From contig NC_045150.1 in assembly GCF_008831285.2 (NCBI RefSeq), forward strand, positions 12,383,868 through 12,443,867: a stretch of DNA of 60,000 nucleotides, written 5' to 3'. Below are positions 23,601 to 37,520 of the stretch, piece by piece. Numbering within the stretch: the stretch's first letter is position 1; every line of letters starts with the position of its first letter. Source of the stretch: Nymphaea colorata. Its lineage: Eukaryota > Streptophyta > Magnoliopsida > Nymphaeales > Nymphaeaceae. The notes below the pieces were generated by a model. That model saw nothing but the letters and a program-made list of their open reading frames with translations. It was not told the origin of the DNA and searched no databases. The position numbers were made by a program, and so were the translations under genes.

Positions 23601-24347
23601 GATGTCGGTCAGGATTTTCCACAAGCATTTTGGGCGCATGTTCCATTCGGTAGTAAAAAGCCCAAATCCAGTAATCGTTGCCATTTGCAACAAATGCAAA
23701 AGGGGCTTTAGCAATAGAATCGAACAATAGATAGAGGAGACAGAGAGAGAGAGGAGAGAGAGGGAGAGAGATTGGAATTGACCCGTACCTGGAATGCAAT
23801 GGTCACCCTGCCTTGCTGAACGCCGCTGCCTAGGACCCGCTGGAAGACACCCTGCTGAGGATCTGTTCGATGACGCCCGCTGAGAAGATGCAAGCAATGC
23901 TGCGGTGGTCGCCCTCCAGCAGAGATAGAGGAGAAGGAGAGAAACAGGAAGGGCTAGGGGCAGCTCGGGCGACCGAGGAGAAGGAGAGAAACAGGAAGGG
24001 CTAGGGGCAACTCGGGGGCGGAGACGAGGGTGGAGATGGAGGAGAAAGGCAGCTTGGGGGCGGAGAAGAGGAGAAAGGCAGGGGAGATGGGGGCAGAGGT
24101 GGAGGAGAAGGAGATGGCGTCGAGGGCTCGGGGTTGGGGTCGTGGTCGTCGGGGGCAGGAGACGAAGGTTTTGTCCTGTCTGTTCCGAGGGTTGGCTCGG
24201 AACTGGATGGAACCAAAAATTTATTTATACCCTTGTCTAGTCGTCCGTTTTGTCCAGTCTGTCTTGTGTCCAACGTTTGATGAAAAAATCACCAAAACAG
24301 GACACGTCTGTCCTGTTCTGCATGTCCTGTTGCCATTAAACGATCTC
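20699..24347. mobile_element. Tandem TIR element, copy 1 (divergent, left TIR eroded)
   Basis: Homology to the other copies begins at TGTTCATTAAGACAGGAC; the outer ~14-bp TIR seen in copies 2-4 is not recognisable. The right end reads GCCATTAAACGATCTC. Copy 1 keeps a ~114-bp segment (about 22583-22696) that is missing from copies 2-4. It lacks a 31-bp segment that they have (near 21929; AAT microhomology) and carries a duplicated GCCTTGTGACATGTCT (about 21543-21574). It has no transposase motif, so it is non-autonomous. Confidence 0.85.
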
Positions 24348-24350
24348 TTA

Positions 24351-27304
24351 GAGGTCGTTTGATTGTTGTCCATTAAGACAGGACAAACAGGATGTCCTGT
24401 CTATTACACTACTGTCCTGTCTTCATGGACAATAGTGTTCTTTGTCCACCGTTTGATGATTTTAGGAACAGAACACCATGTTCATCCTGTCCAGCGTTTG
24501 TATCAGATATGTCTGTTCTGTCTGACGTTTGTTTTATGAGGGATCTTCTCGTGAACCTCTTTGGGTTTTAAGAGAGATGTCAATGGTTCCGATGCAATAT
24601 GACATTATATTCAAACCTAAATTCAAGTAAACAAATTTGATAACATATATCCAACGACCAAATAATCACTATATTCACTTCAAAAATTTTATAATCATTT
24701 TAAAAAACAAAATTTCATCCATGATATATGATTGGGACATATAGAGACAAGAGTAGGCAACATTACAATTTCCTTCTCTTTTTTTCTTCTTGCTCTTCTG
24801 TTCTTCAATAAAACGCCGAAGAAAAGGCTTCGCCTTCATGACAGACAAACGGTAAGCAACCAAGATTGTCTGTTTCCTCTCTTGCTCTTTCTCTTGTTCT
24901 TGGGCATTGCATATAGGCCATAGGTTACACATTCTTCTGTAGCAGCTACGATCACATACTCACGTAGTACTTGAAATGCAGAGATTCGTCAGACTCAGCT
25001 GAACTGTGTGGCCAAGAGTTGTTGTTGATCTACCCTTCAAAATTAACAGGAACGCATGATTCCTTGACGCCAGATTCTGGGGGAAAGGATGCCGGCGACA
25101 TTCATTCAATGTTAAAACATGAAGCTGCTAATCTCATCAAAGGCCTGACAGAGGACGCATCGATTGCACGTCTGATCACCATAAATAAAAATTTGTAAAG
25201 CAAAAATATATGCCTTGTGACATGTCTGATCAGTTCTAAAGAAACATGCTTCAGTTCATGTGCGTAGAGAAAAACTCAACCTCACATATGCGAAATTCCA
25301 GCAAAAAAACATATAAATTCAAAAAATTCAAGTTGGCATATGACAATTCTAGCCAAACATAAATAAACCACAAAAATGCAAGCATATACATGAAAATTAA
25401 GCAAAAAACAGGTAAATTCAAACTTACATAATGCAATTCTAGGCAAAAAAGACAAAGTCAAATTTACATATGGTGACTTGATTCTAGACCAATTAGAACA
25501 AAATCTCAAATTTATAGATCTAGAGATGGAAGTTGGCGAGTACTCACTTGTGCTAGATGCAATTAAGCCACTTGAACCTTCAGCCATCAAGAATCTGCTA
25601 CCAGATGATAAACCCAAGTCACCTATTGGCAGAATGTTGCAGCAATATGGAACAACAAAGTTTATTCCCTCCCACACAATGGCAATGTTAACTCATTGTA
25701 GGAGCCGAGCTTTTGGTGGATTCAATTTACCATTCAATGCACCACCAACTAGATCTGTTTCAAATGTTGTTGCATTTTACTTGAAATTCAAATTCTTGAT
25801 CTTCCATGCTAGTGGCCATTAAAGCCTGTCATGGCCTAGGAAGGCGACAACGAAACCAATTTTTTATACAATAAGAGGAAGAAAACAAAAAATTACAACA
25901 ACAACCTTTCAAAATTAACCAAATCAAAATCTAAGTCCCTGTTGAATTTCCATGCAGGGAACTCCCTTCCTGTCAAACTTTGCACACTTGTCTCCATGTG
26001 ACCTTGGCAACTTTGCGATAGAATAACAGCACTCTTCCTCCCTTCCACACAAAAAAGAATGATGCGATCCAGCATCGGAAATCTGCCGCAAACCGCAATG
26101 TGCATAAACTATCTCACTTGTGGCGAGCCTCCTTCAACCATACCTGCCCGCGCCTTTGTTTAGCCACAAACTTTTTCCTCACCTTCTGCCACACGTTTTC
26201 TAGATACAATTAACCCAATTTCTTGTTTGTGCACATAATCGCATGAGGGCTTGTACAAACACATACCAGACCAACAATCCTGCCAAAACCTTATATGGCC
26301 ATCCCCCACAGGCCATTTACTTTCATCTTCTAGTCTAGGCCATCCCTAACAACCAAGATGAAATCTTGGGTCCTCTGTAAGTTCAGAAACTAGGAAACCC
26401 TAGGTACCTCTTAAACCCAAGCCTTATGCTTCTGTATTACTCAATATAAATCTCTTATATTGAGTATGACATTCGACCCGTAAATAGACAAGGGCCCTCT
26501 TCTACTTAGACCTTGGTCAGGTCTAATACAATGACAGTATCTTATAGATACATTTTAGCACAATTTTTCAATAACCAAAAGAATGATTATTTGCATGACT
26601 ACCCAGAGTATATTATATGCCATGTTACAGGCACCCTGATGATATCGTATATTTATTCTTGTGCTGATAACCAATTTGAGTATATCCTCATCTACATGCT
26701 TTGATTTTAATTTTAAGTGGTAGATCAGGTGAGCTTTGATCCATGTATACTGTGTGCTTATATCATGATTATATATCCACATCCATGTCACAATGATATG
26801 TTAACTGACTGACGTGGCTTTGGCTTGTGAACTACAGCGTGTTTCAGAAAGCAGGGTAAAACATTTTCCTTTATTTTTGAACCAATAAAATGTTGAAAAT
26901 GAAATTAATGGAAATGTCATAAAAATGTATTAGAAGTTACGAAAACCATGAAAACATGAGCTGTATGTGATTGAATCTGAATCCACCTCCGTGCATGTCA
27001 TTGTGGATGTGGGTGGGTTCTGTCATGATGCCAATTTTCTCCCTTGCTTGGTCTTGAAACGTAATGGGATCAAGCATTTCATGACAAGGGTTTCCCATGT
27101 CAAGCAGACAACATACATGTGCACAGACATTTCACTGTGCACACGGTGCTTATCATGATACAAGATGTCGGTCAGGATTTTCCACAAACATTTTGGGCGC
27201 ATGTTCCATTCGGTAGTAAAAAGCCCAAATCCAGTAATTGTTGCCATTTGCAACAAATGCAAAAGGGGCTTTAGCAATAGAATCGAACAATAGAGAGAGG
27301 AGAC

Positions 27305-27335
<31 letters not shown>

Positions 27336-27914
27336 ATGGGAATAGACCCGTACCTGGAATGCAATGGTCACCCTGCCTTGCTGAACGCCGCTGCCTAGGG
27401 GACCCGCTGGAAGACGCCCTGCTGAGGATCTGCTCGATGACGCCCGCTGAGAAGCTGCAAGCAATGCTGCGGTGGTCGCCCTCCAGCAGAGACAGAGGAG
27501 AAGGAGAGAAACAGGAAGGGCTAGGGGCAGCTCAGGCGACCGAGGAGAAGGAGAGAAACAGGAAGGGCTAGGGGCAGCTCGGGGGCGGAGACGAGGGTGG
27601 AGATGGAGGAGAAAGGCAGCTTGGGGGCGGAGAAGAGGAGAAAGGCAGGGGAGATGGGGGCAGAGGTGGAGGAGAAGGAGATGGCGTCGAGGGCTCGGGG
27701 TTGGGGTCGTGGTCGTCGGGGGCAGGAGACGAAGGTTTTGTCCTGTCTGTTCCGAGGGTTGGCTCGGAACTGGATGGAACCAAAAATTTATTTATACCCT
27801 TGTCTAGTCGTCCGTTTTGTCCAGTCTGTCTTGTGTCCAACGTTTGATGAAAAGATCACCAAAACAGGACACGTCTGTCCTGTTCTGCATGTCCTGTTGC
27901 CATCAAACGATCTC
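24351..27914. mobile_element. Tandem TIR element, copy 2 (3564 bp, Harbinger-like)
   Basis: The unit begins GAGGTCGTTTGATTG and ends ...CATCAAACGATCTC, an inverted repeat of about 13 bp. Both subterminal regions are packed with GTCCTGT/ACAGGAC repeats. It is separated from copy 1 by TTA (24348-24350) and from copy 3 by TTA (27915-27917). The interior is AT-rich on the left. On the right it holds a (GA)n tract (27296-27336) and purine-rich DNA up to 27700. A 114-codon frame (25478-25822, +) is identical in copies 2-4 but broken in copy 1; it matches no family I recognise. No DDE transposase is visible. Confidence 0.9.
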
Positions 27915-27917
27915 TTA

Positions 27918-30872
27918 GAGGTCGTTTGATTGTTGTCCATTAAGACAGGACAAACAGGATGTCCTGTCTATTACACTACTGTCCTGTCTTCATGGACAAT
28001 AGTGTTCTTTGTCCACCGTTTGATGATTTTAGGAACAGAACACCACGTTCATCCTGTCCAGCGTTTGTATCAGATATGTCTGTTCTGTCTGACGTTTGTT
28101 TTATGAGGGATCTTCTCGTGAACCTCTTTGGGTTTTAAGAGAGATGTCAATGGTTCCGATGCAATATGACATTATATTCAAACCTAAATTCAAGTAAACA
28201 AATTTGATAACATATATCCAACGACCAAATAATCACTATATTCACTTCAAAAATTTTATAATCATTTTAAAAAACAAAATTTCATCCATGATATATGATT
28301 GGGACATATAGAGACAAGAGTAGGCAACATTACAATTTCCTTCTCTTTTTTTCTTCTTGCTCTTCTGTTCTTCAATAAAACGCCGAAGAAAAGGCTTCGC
28401 CTTCATGACAGACAAACGGTAAGCAACCAAGATTGTCTGTTTCCTCTCTTGCTCTTTCTCTTGTTCTTGGGCATTGCATATAGGCCATAGGTTACACATT
28501 CTTCTGTAGCAGCTACGATCACATACTCACGTAGTACTTGAAATGCAGAGATTCGTCAGACTCAGCTGAACTGTGTGGCCAAGAGTTGTTGTTGATCTAC
28601 CCTTCAAAATTAACAGGAACGCATGATTCCTTGACGCCAGATTCTGGGGGGAAAGGATGCCGGCGACATTCATTCAATGTTAAAACATGAAGCTGCTAAT
28701 CTCATCAAAGGCCTGACAGAGGACGCATCGATTGCACGTCTGATCACCATAAATAAAAATTTGTAAAGCAAAAATATATGCCTTGTGACATGTCTGATCA
28801 GTTCTAAAGAAACATGCTTCAGTTCATGTGCGTAGAGAAAAACTCAACCTCACATATGCGAAATTCCAGCAAAAAAACATATAAATTCAAAAAATTCAAG
28901 TTGGCATATGACAATTCTAGCCAAACATAAATAAACCACAAAAATGCAAGCATATACATGAAAATTAAGCAAAAAACAGGTAAATTCAAACTTACATAAT
29001 GCAATTCTAGGCAAAAAAGACAAAGTCAAATTTACATATGGTGACTTGATTCTAGACCAATTAGAACAAAATCTCAAATTTATAGATCTAGAGATGGAAG
29101 TTGGCGAGTACTCACTTGTGCTAGATGCAATTAAGCCACTTGAACCTTCAGCCATCAAGAATCTGCTACCAGATGATAAACCCAAGTCACCTATTGGCAG
29201 AATGTTGCAGCAATATGGAACAACAAAGTTTATTCCCTCCCACACAATGGCAATGTTAACTCATTGTAGGAGCCGAGCTTTTGGTGGATTCAATTTACCA
29301 TTCAATGCACCACCAACTAGATCTGTTTCAAATGTTGTTGCATTTTACTTGAAATTCAAATTCTTGATCTTCCATGCTAGTGGCCATTAAAGCCTGTCAT
29401 GGCCTAGGAAGGCGACAACGAAACCAATTTTTTATACAATAAGAGGAAGAAAACAAAAAATTACAACAACAACCTTTCAAAATTAACCAAATCAAAATCT
29501 AAGTCCCTGTTGAATTTCCATGCAGGGAACTCCCTTCCTGTCAAACTTTGCACACTTGTCTCCATGTGACCTTGGCAACTTTGCGATAGAATAACAGCAC
29601 TCTTCCTCCCTTCCACACAAAAAAGAATGATGCGATCCAGCATCGGAAATCTGCCGCAAACCACAATGTGCATAAACTATCTCACTTGTGGCGAGCCTCC
29701 TTCAACCATACCTGCCCGCGCCTTTGTTTAGCCACAAACTTTTTCCTCACCTTCTGCCACACGTTTTCTAGATACAATTAACCCAATTTCTTGTTTGTGC
29801 ACATAATCGCATGAGGGCTTGTACAAACACATACCAGACCAACAATCCTGCCAAAACCTTATATGGCCATCCCCCACAGGCCATTTACTTTCATCTTCTA
29901 GTCTAGGCCATCCCTAACAACCAAGATGAAATCTTGGGTCCTCTGTAAGTTCAGAAACTAGGAAACCCTAGGTACCTCTTAAACCCAAGCCTTATGCTTC
30001 TGTATTACTCAATATAAATCTCTTATATTGAGTATGACATTCGACCCGTAAATAGACAAGGGCCCTCTTCTACTTAGACCTTGGTCAGGTCTAATACAAT
30101 GACAGTATCTTATAGATACATTTTAGCACAATTTTTCAATAACCAAAAGAATGATTATTTGCATGACTACCCAGAGTATATTATATGCCATGTTACAGGC
30201 ACCCTGATGATATCGTATATTTATTCTTGTGCTGATAACCAATTTGAGTATATCCTCATCTACATGCTTTGATTTTAATTTTAAGTGGTAGATCAGGTGA
30301 GCTTTGATCCATGTATACTGTGTGCTTATATCATGATTATATATCCACATCCATGTCACAATGATATGTTAACTGACTGACGTGGCTTTGGCTTGTGAAC
30401 TACAGCGTGTTTCAGAAAGCAGGGTAAAACATTTTCCTTTATTTTTGAACCAATAAAATGTTGAAAATGAAATTAATGGAAATGTCATAAAAATGTATTA
30501 GAAGTTACGAAAACCATGAAAACATGAGCTGTATGTGATTGAATCTGAATCCACCTCCGTGCATGTCATTGTGGATGTGGGTGGGTTCTGTCATGATGCC
30601 AATTTTCTCCCTTGCTTGGTCTTGAAACGTAATGGGATCAAGCATTTCATGACAAGGGTTTCCCATGTCAAGCAGACAACATACATGTGCACAGACATTT
30701 CACTGTGCACACGGTGCTTATCATGATACAAGATGTCGGTCATGATTTTCCACAAACATTTTGGGCGCATGTTCCATTCGGTAGTAAAAAGCCCAAATCC
30801 AGTAATTGTTGCCATTTGCAACAAATGCAAAAGGGGCTTTAGCAATAGAATCGAACAATAGAGAGAGGAGAC

Positions 30873-30903
<31 letters not shown>

Positions 30904-31484
30904 AGATGGGAATAGACCCGTACCTGGAATGCAATGGTCACCCTGCCTTGCTGAACGCCGCTGCCTAGGGGACCCGCTGGAAGACGCCCTGCTGAGGATC
31001 TGCTCGATGACGCCCGCTGAGAAGCTGCAAGCAATGCTGCGGTGGTCGCCCTCCAGCAGAGACAGAGGAGAAGGAGAGAAACAAGAAGGGCTAGGGGCAG
31101 CTCAGGCGACCGAGGAGAAGGAGAGAAACAGGAAGGGCTAGGGGCAGCTCGGGGGCGGAGACGAGGGTGGAGATGGAGGAGAAAGGCAGCTTGGGGGCGG
31201 AGAAGAGGAGAAAGGCAGGGGAGATGGGGGCAGAGGTGGAGGAGAAGGAGATGGCGTCGAGGGCTCGGGGTTGGGGTCGTGGTCGTCGGGGGCAGGAGAC
31301 GAAGGTTTTGTCCTGTCTGTTCCGAGGGTTGGCTCGGAACTGGATGGAACCAAAAATTTATTTATACCCTTGTCTAGTCGTCCGTTTTGTCCAGTCTGTC
31401 TTGTGTCCAACGTTTGATGAAAAAATCACCAAAACAGGACACGTCTGTCCTGTTCTGCATGTCCTGTTGCCATCAAACGATCTC
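27918..31484. mobile_element. Tandem TIR element, copy 3 (3567 bp)
   Basis: Nearly identical to copy 2 over its full length and in the same orientation. Differences seen include one extra G in the GGGGGG run near 28647-28652, an A for G near 29663, a T for G near 30743 and an A for G near 31083. TTA (31485-31487) separates it from copy 4. Confidence 0.9.
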
Positions 31485-31487
31485 TTA

Positions 31488-34442
31488 GAGGTCGTTTGAT
31501 TGTTGTCCATTAAGACAGGACAAACAGGATGTCCTGTCTATTACACTACTGTCCTGTCTTCATGGACAATAGTGTTCTTTGTCCACCGTTTGATGATTTT
31601 AGGAACAGAACACCACGTTCATCCTGTCCAGCGTTTGTATCAGATATGTCTGTTCTGTCTGACGTTTGTTTTATGAGGGATCTTCTCGTGAACCTCTTTG
31701 GGTTTTAAGAGAGATGTCAATGGTTCCGATGCAATATGACATTATATTCAAACCTAAATTCAAGTAAACAAATTTGATAACATATATCCAACGACCAAAT
31801 AATCACTATATTCACTTCAAAAATTTTATAATCATTTTAAAAAACAAAATTTCATCCATGATATATGATTGGGACATATAGAGACAAGAGTAGGCAACAT
31901 TACAATTTCCTTCTCTTTTTTTCTTCTTGCTCTTCTGTTCTTCAATAAAACGCCGAAGAAAAGGCTTCGCCTTCATGACAGACAAACGGTAAGCAACCAA
32001 GATTGTCTGTTTCCTCTCTTGCTCTTTCTCTTGTTCTTGGGCATTGCATATAGGCCATAGGTTACACATTCTTCTGTAGCAGCTACGATCACATACTCAC
32101 GTAGTACTTGAAATGCAGAGATTCGTCAGACTCAGCTGAACTGTGTGGCCAAGAGTTGTTGTTGATCTACCCTTCAAAATTAACAGGAACGCATGATTCC
32201 TTGACGCCAGATTCTGGGGGGAAAGGATGCCGGCGACATTCATTCAATGTTAAAACATGAAGCTGCTAATCTCATCAAAGGCCTGACAGAGGACGCATCG
32301 ATTGCACGTCTGATCACCATAAATAAAAATTTGTAAAGCAAAAATATATGCCTTGTGACATGTCTGATCAGTTCTAAAGAAACATGCTTCAGTTCATGTG
32401 CGTAGAGAAAAACTCAACCTCACATATGCGAAATTCCAGCAAAAAAACATATAAATTCAAAAAATTCAAGTTGGCATATGACAATTCTAGCCAAACATAA
32501 ATAAACCACAAAAATGCAAGCATATACATGAAAATTAAGCAAAAAACAGGTAAATTCAAACTTACATAATGCAATTCTAGGCAAAAAAGACAAAGTCAAA
32601 TTTACATATGGTGACTTGATTCTAGACCAATTAGAACAAAATCTCAAATTTATAGATCTAGAGATGGAAGTTGGCGAGTACTCACTTGTGCTAGATGCAA
32701 TTAAGCCACTTGAACCTTCAGCCATCAAGAATCTGCTACCAGATGATAAACCCAAGTCACCTATTGGCAGAATGTTGCAGCAATATGGAACAACAAAGTT
32801 TATTCCCTCCCACACAATGGCAATGTTAACTCATTGTAGGAGCCGAGCTTTTGGTGGATTCAATTTACCATTCAATGCACCACCAACTAGATCTGTTTCA
32901 AATGTTGTTGCATTTTACTTGAAATTCAAATTCTTGATCTTCCATGCTAGTGGCCATTAAAGCCTGTCATGGCCTAGGAAGGCGACAACGAAACCAATTT
33001 TTTATACAATAAGAGGAAGAAAACAAAAAATTACAACAACAACCTTTCAAAATTAACCAAATCAAAATCTAAGTCCCTGTTGAATTTCCATGCAGGGAAC
33101 TCCCTTCCTGTCAAACTTTGCACACTTGTCTCCATGTGACCTTGGCAACTTTGCGATAGAATAACAGCACTCTTCCTCCCTTCCACACAAAAAAGAATGA
33201 TGCGATCCAGCATCGGAAATCTGCCGCAAACCGCAATGTGCATAAACTATCTCACTTGTGGCGAGCCTCCTTCAACCATACCTGCCCGCGCCTTTGTTTA
33301 GCCACAAACTTTTTCCTCACCTTCTGCCACACGTTTTCTAGATACAATTAACCCAATTTCTTGTTTGTGCACATAATCGCATGAGGGCTTGTACAAACAC
33401 ATACCAGACCAACAATCCTGCCAAAACCTTATATGGCCATCCCCCACAGGCCATTTACTTTCATCTTCTAGTCTAGGCCATCCCTAACAACCAAGATGAA
33501 ATCTTGGGTCCTCTGTAAGTTCAGAAACTAGGAAACCCTAGGTACCTCTTAAACCCAAGCCTTATGCTTCTGTATTACTCAATATAAATCTCTTATATTG
33601 AGTATGACATTCGACCCGTAAATAGACAAGGGCCCTCTTCTACTTAGACCTTGGTCAGGTCTAATACAATGACAGTATCTTATAGATACATTTTAGCACA
33701 ATTTTTCAATAACCAAAAGAATGATTATTTGCATGACTACCCAGAGTATATTATATGCCATGTTACAGGCACCCTGATGATATCGTATATTTATTCTTGT
33801 GCTGATAACCAATTTGAGTATATCCTCATCTACATGCTTTGATTTTAATTTTAAGTGGTAGATCAGGTGAGCTTTGATCCATGTATACTGTGTGCTTATA
33901 TCATGATTATATATCCACATCCATGTCACAATGATATGTTAACTGACTGACGTGGCTTTGGCTTGTGAACTACAGCGTGTTTCAGAAAGCAGGGTAAAAC
34001 ATTTTCCTTTATTTTTGAACCAATAAAATGTTGAAAATGAAATTAATGGAAATGTCATAAAAATGTATTAGAAGTTACGAAAACCATGAAAACATGAGCT
34101 GTATGTGATTGAATCTGAATCCACCTCCGTGCATGTCATTGTGGATGTGGGTGGGTTCTGTCATGATGCCAATTTTCTCCCTTGCTTGGTCTTGAAACGT
34201 AATGGGATCAAGCATTTCATGACAAGGGTTTCCCATGTCAAGCAGACAACATACATGTGCACAGACATTTCACTGTGCACACGGTGCTTATCATGATACA
34301 AGATGTCGGTCAGGATTTTCCACAAACATTTTGGGCGCATGTTCCATTCGGTAGTAAAAAGCCCAAATCCAGTAATTGTTGCCATTTGCAACAAATGCAA
34401 AAGGGGCTTTAGCAATAGAATCGAACAATAGAGAGAGGAGAC

Positions 34443-34473
<31 letters not shown>

Positions 34474-35052
34474 ATGGGAATAGACCCGTACCTGGAATGC
34501 AATGGTCACCCTGCCTTGCTGAACGCCGCTGCCTAGGGGACCCGCTGGAAGACGCCCTGCTGAGGATCTGCTCGATGACGCCCGCTGAGAAGCTGCAAGC
34601 AATGCTGCGGTGGTCGCCCTCCAGCAGAGACAGAGGAGAAGGAGAGAAACAGGAAGGGCTAGGGGCAGCTCAGGCGACCGAGGAGAAGGAGAGAAACAGG
34701 AAGGGCTAGGGGCAGCTCGGGGGCGGAGACGAGGGTGGAGATGGAGGAGAAAGGCAGCTTGGGGGCGGAGAAGAGGAGAAAGGCAGGGGAGATGGGGGCA
34801 GAGGTGGAGGAGAAGGAGATGGCGTCGAGGGCTCGGGGTTGGGGTCGTGGTCGTTGGGGGCAAAAGACGAAGGTTTTGTCCTGTCTGTTCCGAGGGTTGG
34901 CTCGGAACAGGCTGGAACCAAAAATTTATTTATACCCTTGTCTAGTCGTCCGTTTTGTCCAGTCTGTCTTGTGTCCAACGTTTGATGAAAAAATCACCAA
35001 AACAGGACACGTCTGTCCTGTTTTGCATGTCCTGTTGCCATCAAACGACCTC
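31488..35052. mobile_element. Tandem TIR element, copy 4 (3565 bp)
   Basis: Nearly identical to copies 2 and 3 up to about 34850. The last ~200 bp then carry a cluster of private differences: GTTGGGGGCAAAAGACG, CGGAACAGGCTGG, CTGTTTTGCATG, and ACGACCTC where the others have ACGATCTC. The right TIR is followed by TTG, not TTA. This copy therefore keeps an outer right end that was not homogenised with the internal copies. Confidence 0.9.
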
Positions 35053-35370
35053 TTGTTACTATTATAGGCTTTGTTTGGTAGTGTATGCAAATGCAGTCAC
35101 TTTTATCTGCCGCTATATATACATACATATGAAGAGACAGAGAGAGATGAAGACGAATTCATTTCAATGAAACACATCCAAGAGCAATGGATGTAAAACA
35201 TACATGTGAAAATGATGAGTAAAGTTAGAGGTAGGATCAGGGCACCAAAAAGCTGTCTGATATGACACGATAGATGGTTAAAAGAAAAATAAAAGAAAAA
35301 ATGATGGATATTTTTTCACTTAATATTAGTTTACATTTTTTTAACCATCAATTTTCTTCATATGAATAAT

Positions 35371-35415
<45 letters not shown>

Positions 35416-36011
35416 GCAGATTTATAATGCGTATAATTAAACAACTGATAATGATTGTTCTGATTTCTCATATGGAAATGTCAACCGACAGGATTGGGAA
35501 TGCTTTATCAGTTGTTTAATTAGTAACTAATTAGTCACCCGACCCGACTCACCCAACTCTTTATCATGTCAGACTTGGCCAACGGACAGCAAGGAATGTC
35601 AACCGACAGGATTGAAAACATCCACTTTTTCTGGATATTCACATATTTGGAGTCAAATATGAACCAAAAAAATCATATTTGAATCCAATACTGATTTCAC
35701 AATCTGGATCTTATCAGAATCCGATGTTTAAATTCATATATAAATCCAAATCTGAATTTTAAACCGAATCCAATGGGCTTTCAAAATGCAGAGGTTTGAA
35801 TACAGAATATTTATTTGAAACTAAATTTGATCTGATTTTTCAATCATATTTTTTTTTTTCATATTTGATCAATATGGAATCGGATTGTAATTGGTTTGAA
35901 TCAAAATTGAGATCCACATAATACGACCAAATGCAGATCCGTTTCTAAATAAAAAGGGATAGGTGCATCACCACGGTTGGATTGGAAAGGCGTAAAAACA
36001 AATTATTTTTC
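35053..36011. other. AT-rich intergenic DNA with (TA)n tract
   Basis: No gene seen. A (TA)n microsatellite spans about 35373-35411. The 20-mer AATGTCAACCGACAGGATTG occurs twice (about 35476 and 35594). From 35640 to 35960 there are many degenerate repeats of the type AAATCCGATT/CAAATATG. Confidence 0.6.
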
Positions 36012-36014
36012 TTA
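36012..36014. repeat. Left TTA target-site duplication
   Basis: TTA immediately precedes GGGGCCGTTTGATAG and matches TTA at 38822-38824. The 3-bp length and sequence are typical of PIF/Harbinger insertion. Confidence 0.7.
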
Positions 36015-37475
36015 GGGGCCGTTTGATAGCCTGGAAATGTGGAATTGAAAATATATTTCTGAAAATATATTTCTTGAAAAAAATGAATGAAAAAAATCTT
36101 TCCGATTCCAATTTTGATGTGTGTGATGACAGAGAAATATATTCTTAATATATTTCTGGGTTTGATGGTACAGAAATATATTTCTAGATTTCCAGAAAAT
36201 TAATTCTTAGTTTGATAATAAGGAAACATTTTTCCAGGTTTACAGAAATTAAATAAATAACCACACCAAATAGATAAAAAACCCTCAATGTCGAGTCTTT
36301 TTCGTACAAGAACAAAAATAACTGCAGTAAAGTTCGAAGAACATATCAACGCACCAAGATACTATAAAGACAAACAATATCAAATGTTTTAATCAATATC
36401 TACGCAGATTTCATAATTACAGGAACCATATTCATTGGATATATATCAAAATTTTACTATAAGGTCTACAACACTAGACAAACCACATACATATTCCGAT
36501 CAGTGATATAATATTTACATATTCTCATCAGTGTTTAGTGTTCAGAAGAACTTCAACAACGTTCCATAACAAAAAAAGCCAAGTGCGTGTGTAGAGTATC
36601 CATAGAAGCAAGTACATATGTAGTGTCTTGTATGCATCTACCATAACAAAAAAAAGTAAACAAAATCAAATTTGCCCCTTGCGCGACCTTCGAACATACG
36701 TCATACTTATGTCAGTGCTTCATCTTTGATTACCTGTGAACGTAAACATAAACATCACATTTTGACACAGATTAAAGCGTAATGAGCGTATATTCTCAGT
36801 ACAATAACTAACAACAATAGAACATAAACAAAACAAACATTTGCCTAACTAAAACCAGCAGCACAATAGTTTATGTGTGTGATAAGTTAATCCGCACCTA
36901 CGATTTTGAAAATTCATAAACAGTTGAGATGTTATCGAACTGCGCAAACCCCAAAATAGGAAAAAAAAATATAGCATATATATCCAAACAAGAATCACAA
37001 ACCATACCAAACCAAATACCATGGAAGCGGCAATTTAAAAACTTATGAAGGAAAAGGAAAACTACTATGAGCACTAACAAACAAACATGTTAGGCAAGAG
37101 GAAAACAATAAAGATTCCAGAGAAGTGTAAGCTTCCCAAAGCAGAAATGAACATGCAGGATCTAATGTTTGAAGATGAAATTAGCTTATATAAAAGTTAT
37201 TTTTGTTGCAGAGGGCTTCAGCAGAGAAAAACCAAGCTCAAGCTTGGATAAACAAGCTTATCCCGAGCTCAGTGGATTTGATCTGAACCAAGTTCAAGGC
37301 TACCTCAATTTTCAACTCAGCTCATGTATGCCTCTACTTAGATGGGCAGATTTGTCGAAGATGCATAGGCTGTTGTTGGTGACAGTCTTGCTGCCCAATC
37401 GAGGAGCATATCACTAAGTACAACCGAGCCAAGGTGTAACTTCACAAGTTCCCCAGGATCCCTACATGTGAAACC

Positions 37476-37520
<45 letters not shown>

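Noticed and set aside
24000-24362. Recurring 90-111-codon Arg- or Pro-rich frames near the end of each tandem unit
   Set aside because: Overlapping frames on both strands across GC/GA-rich DNA. Identical in all copies because the copies are recent, not because of coding constraint.
20699-35052. CRISPR array, rDNA or centromeric satellite
   Set aside because: The unit is 3.57 kb with terminal inverted repeats. It has no rRNA sequence and no short spaced repeats, and the copy number is only four.
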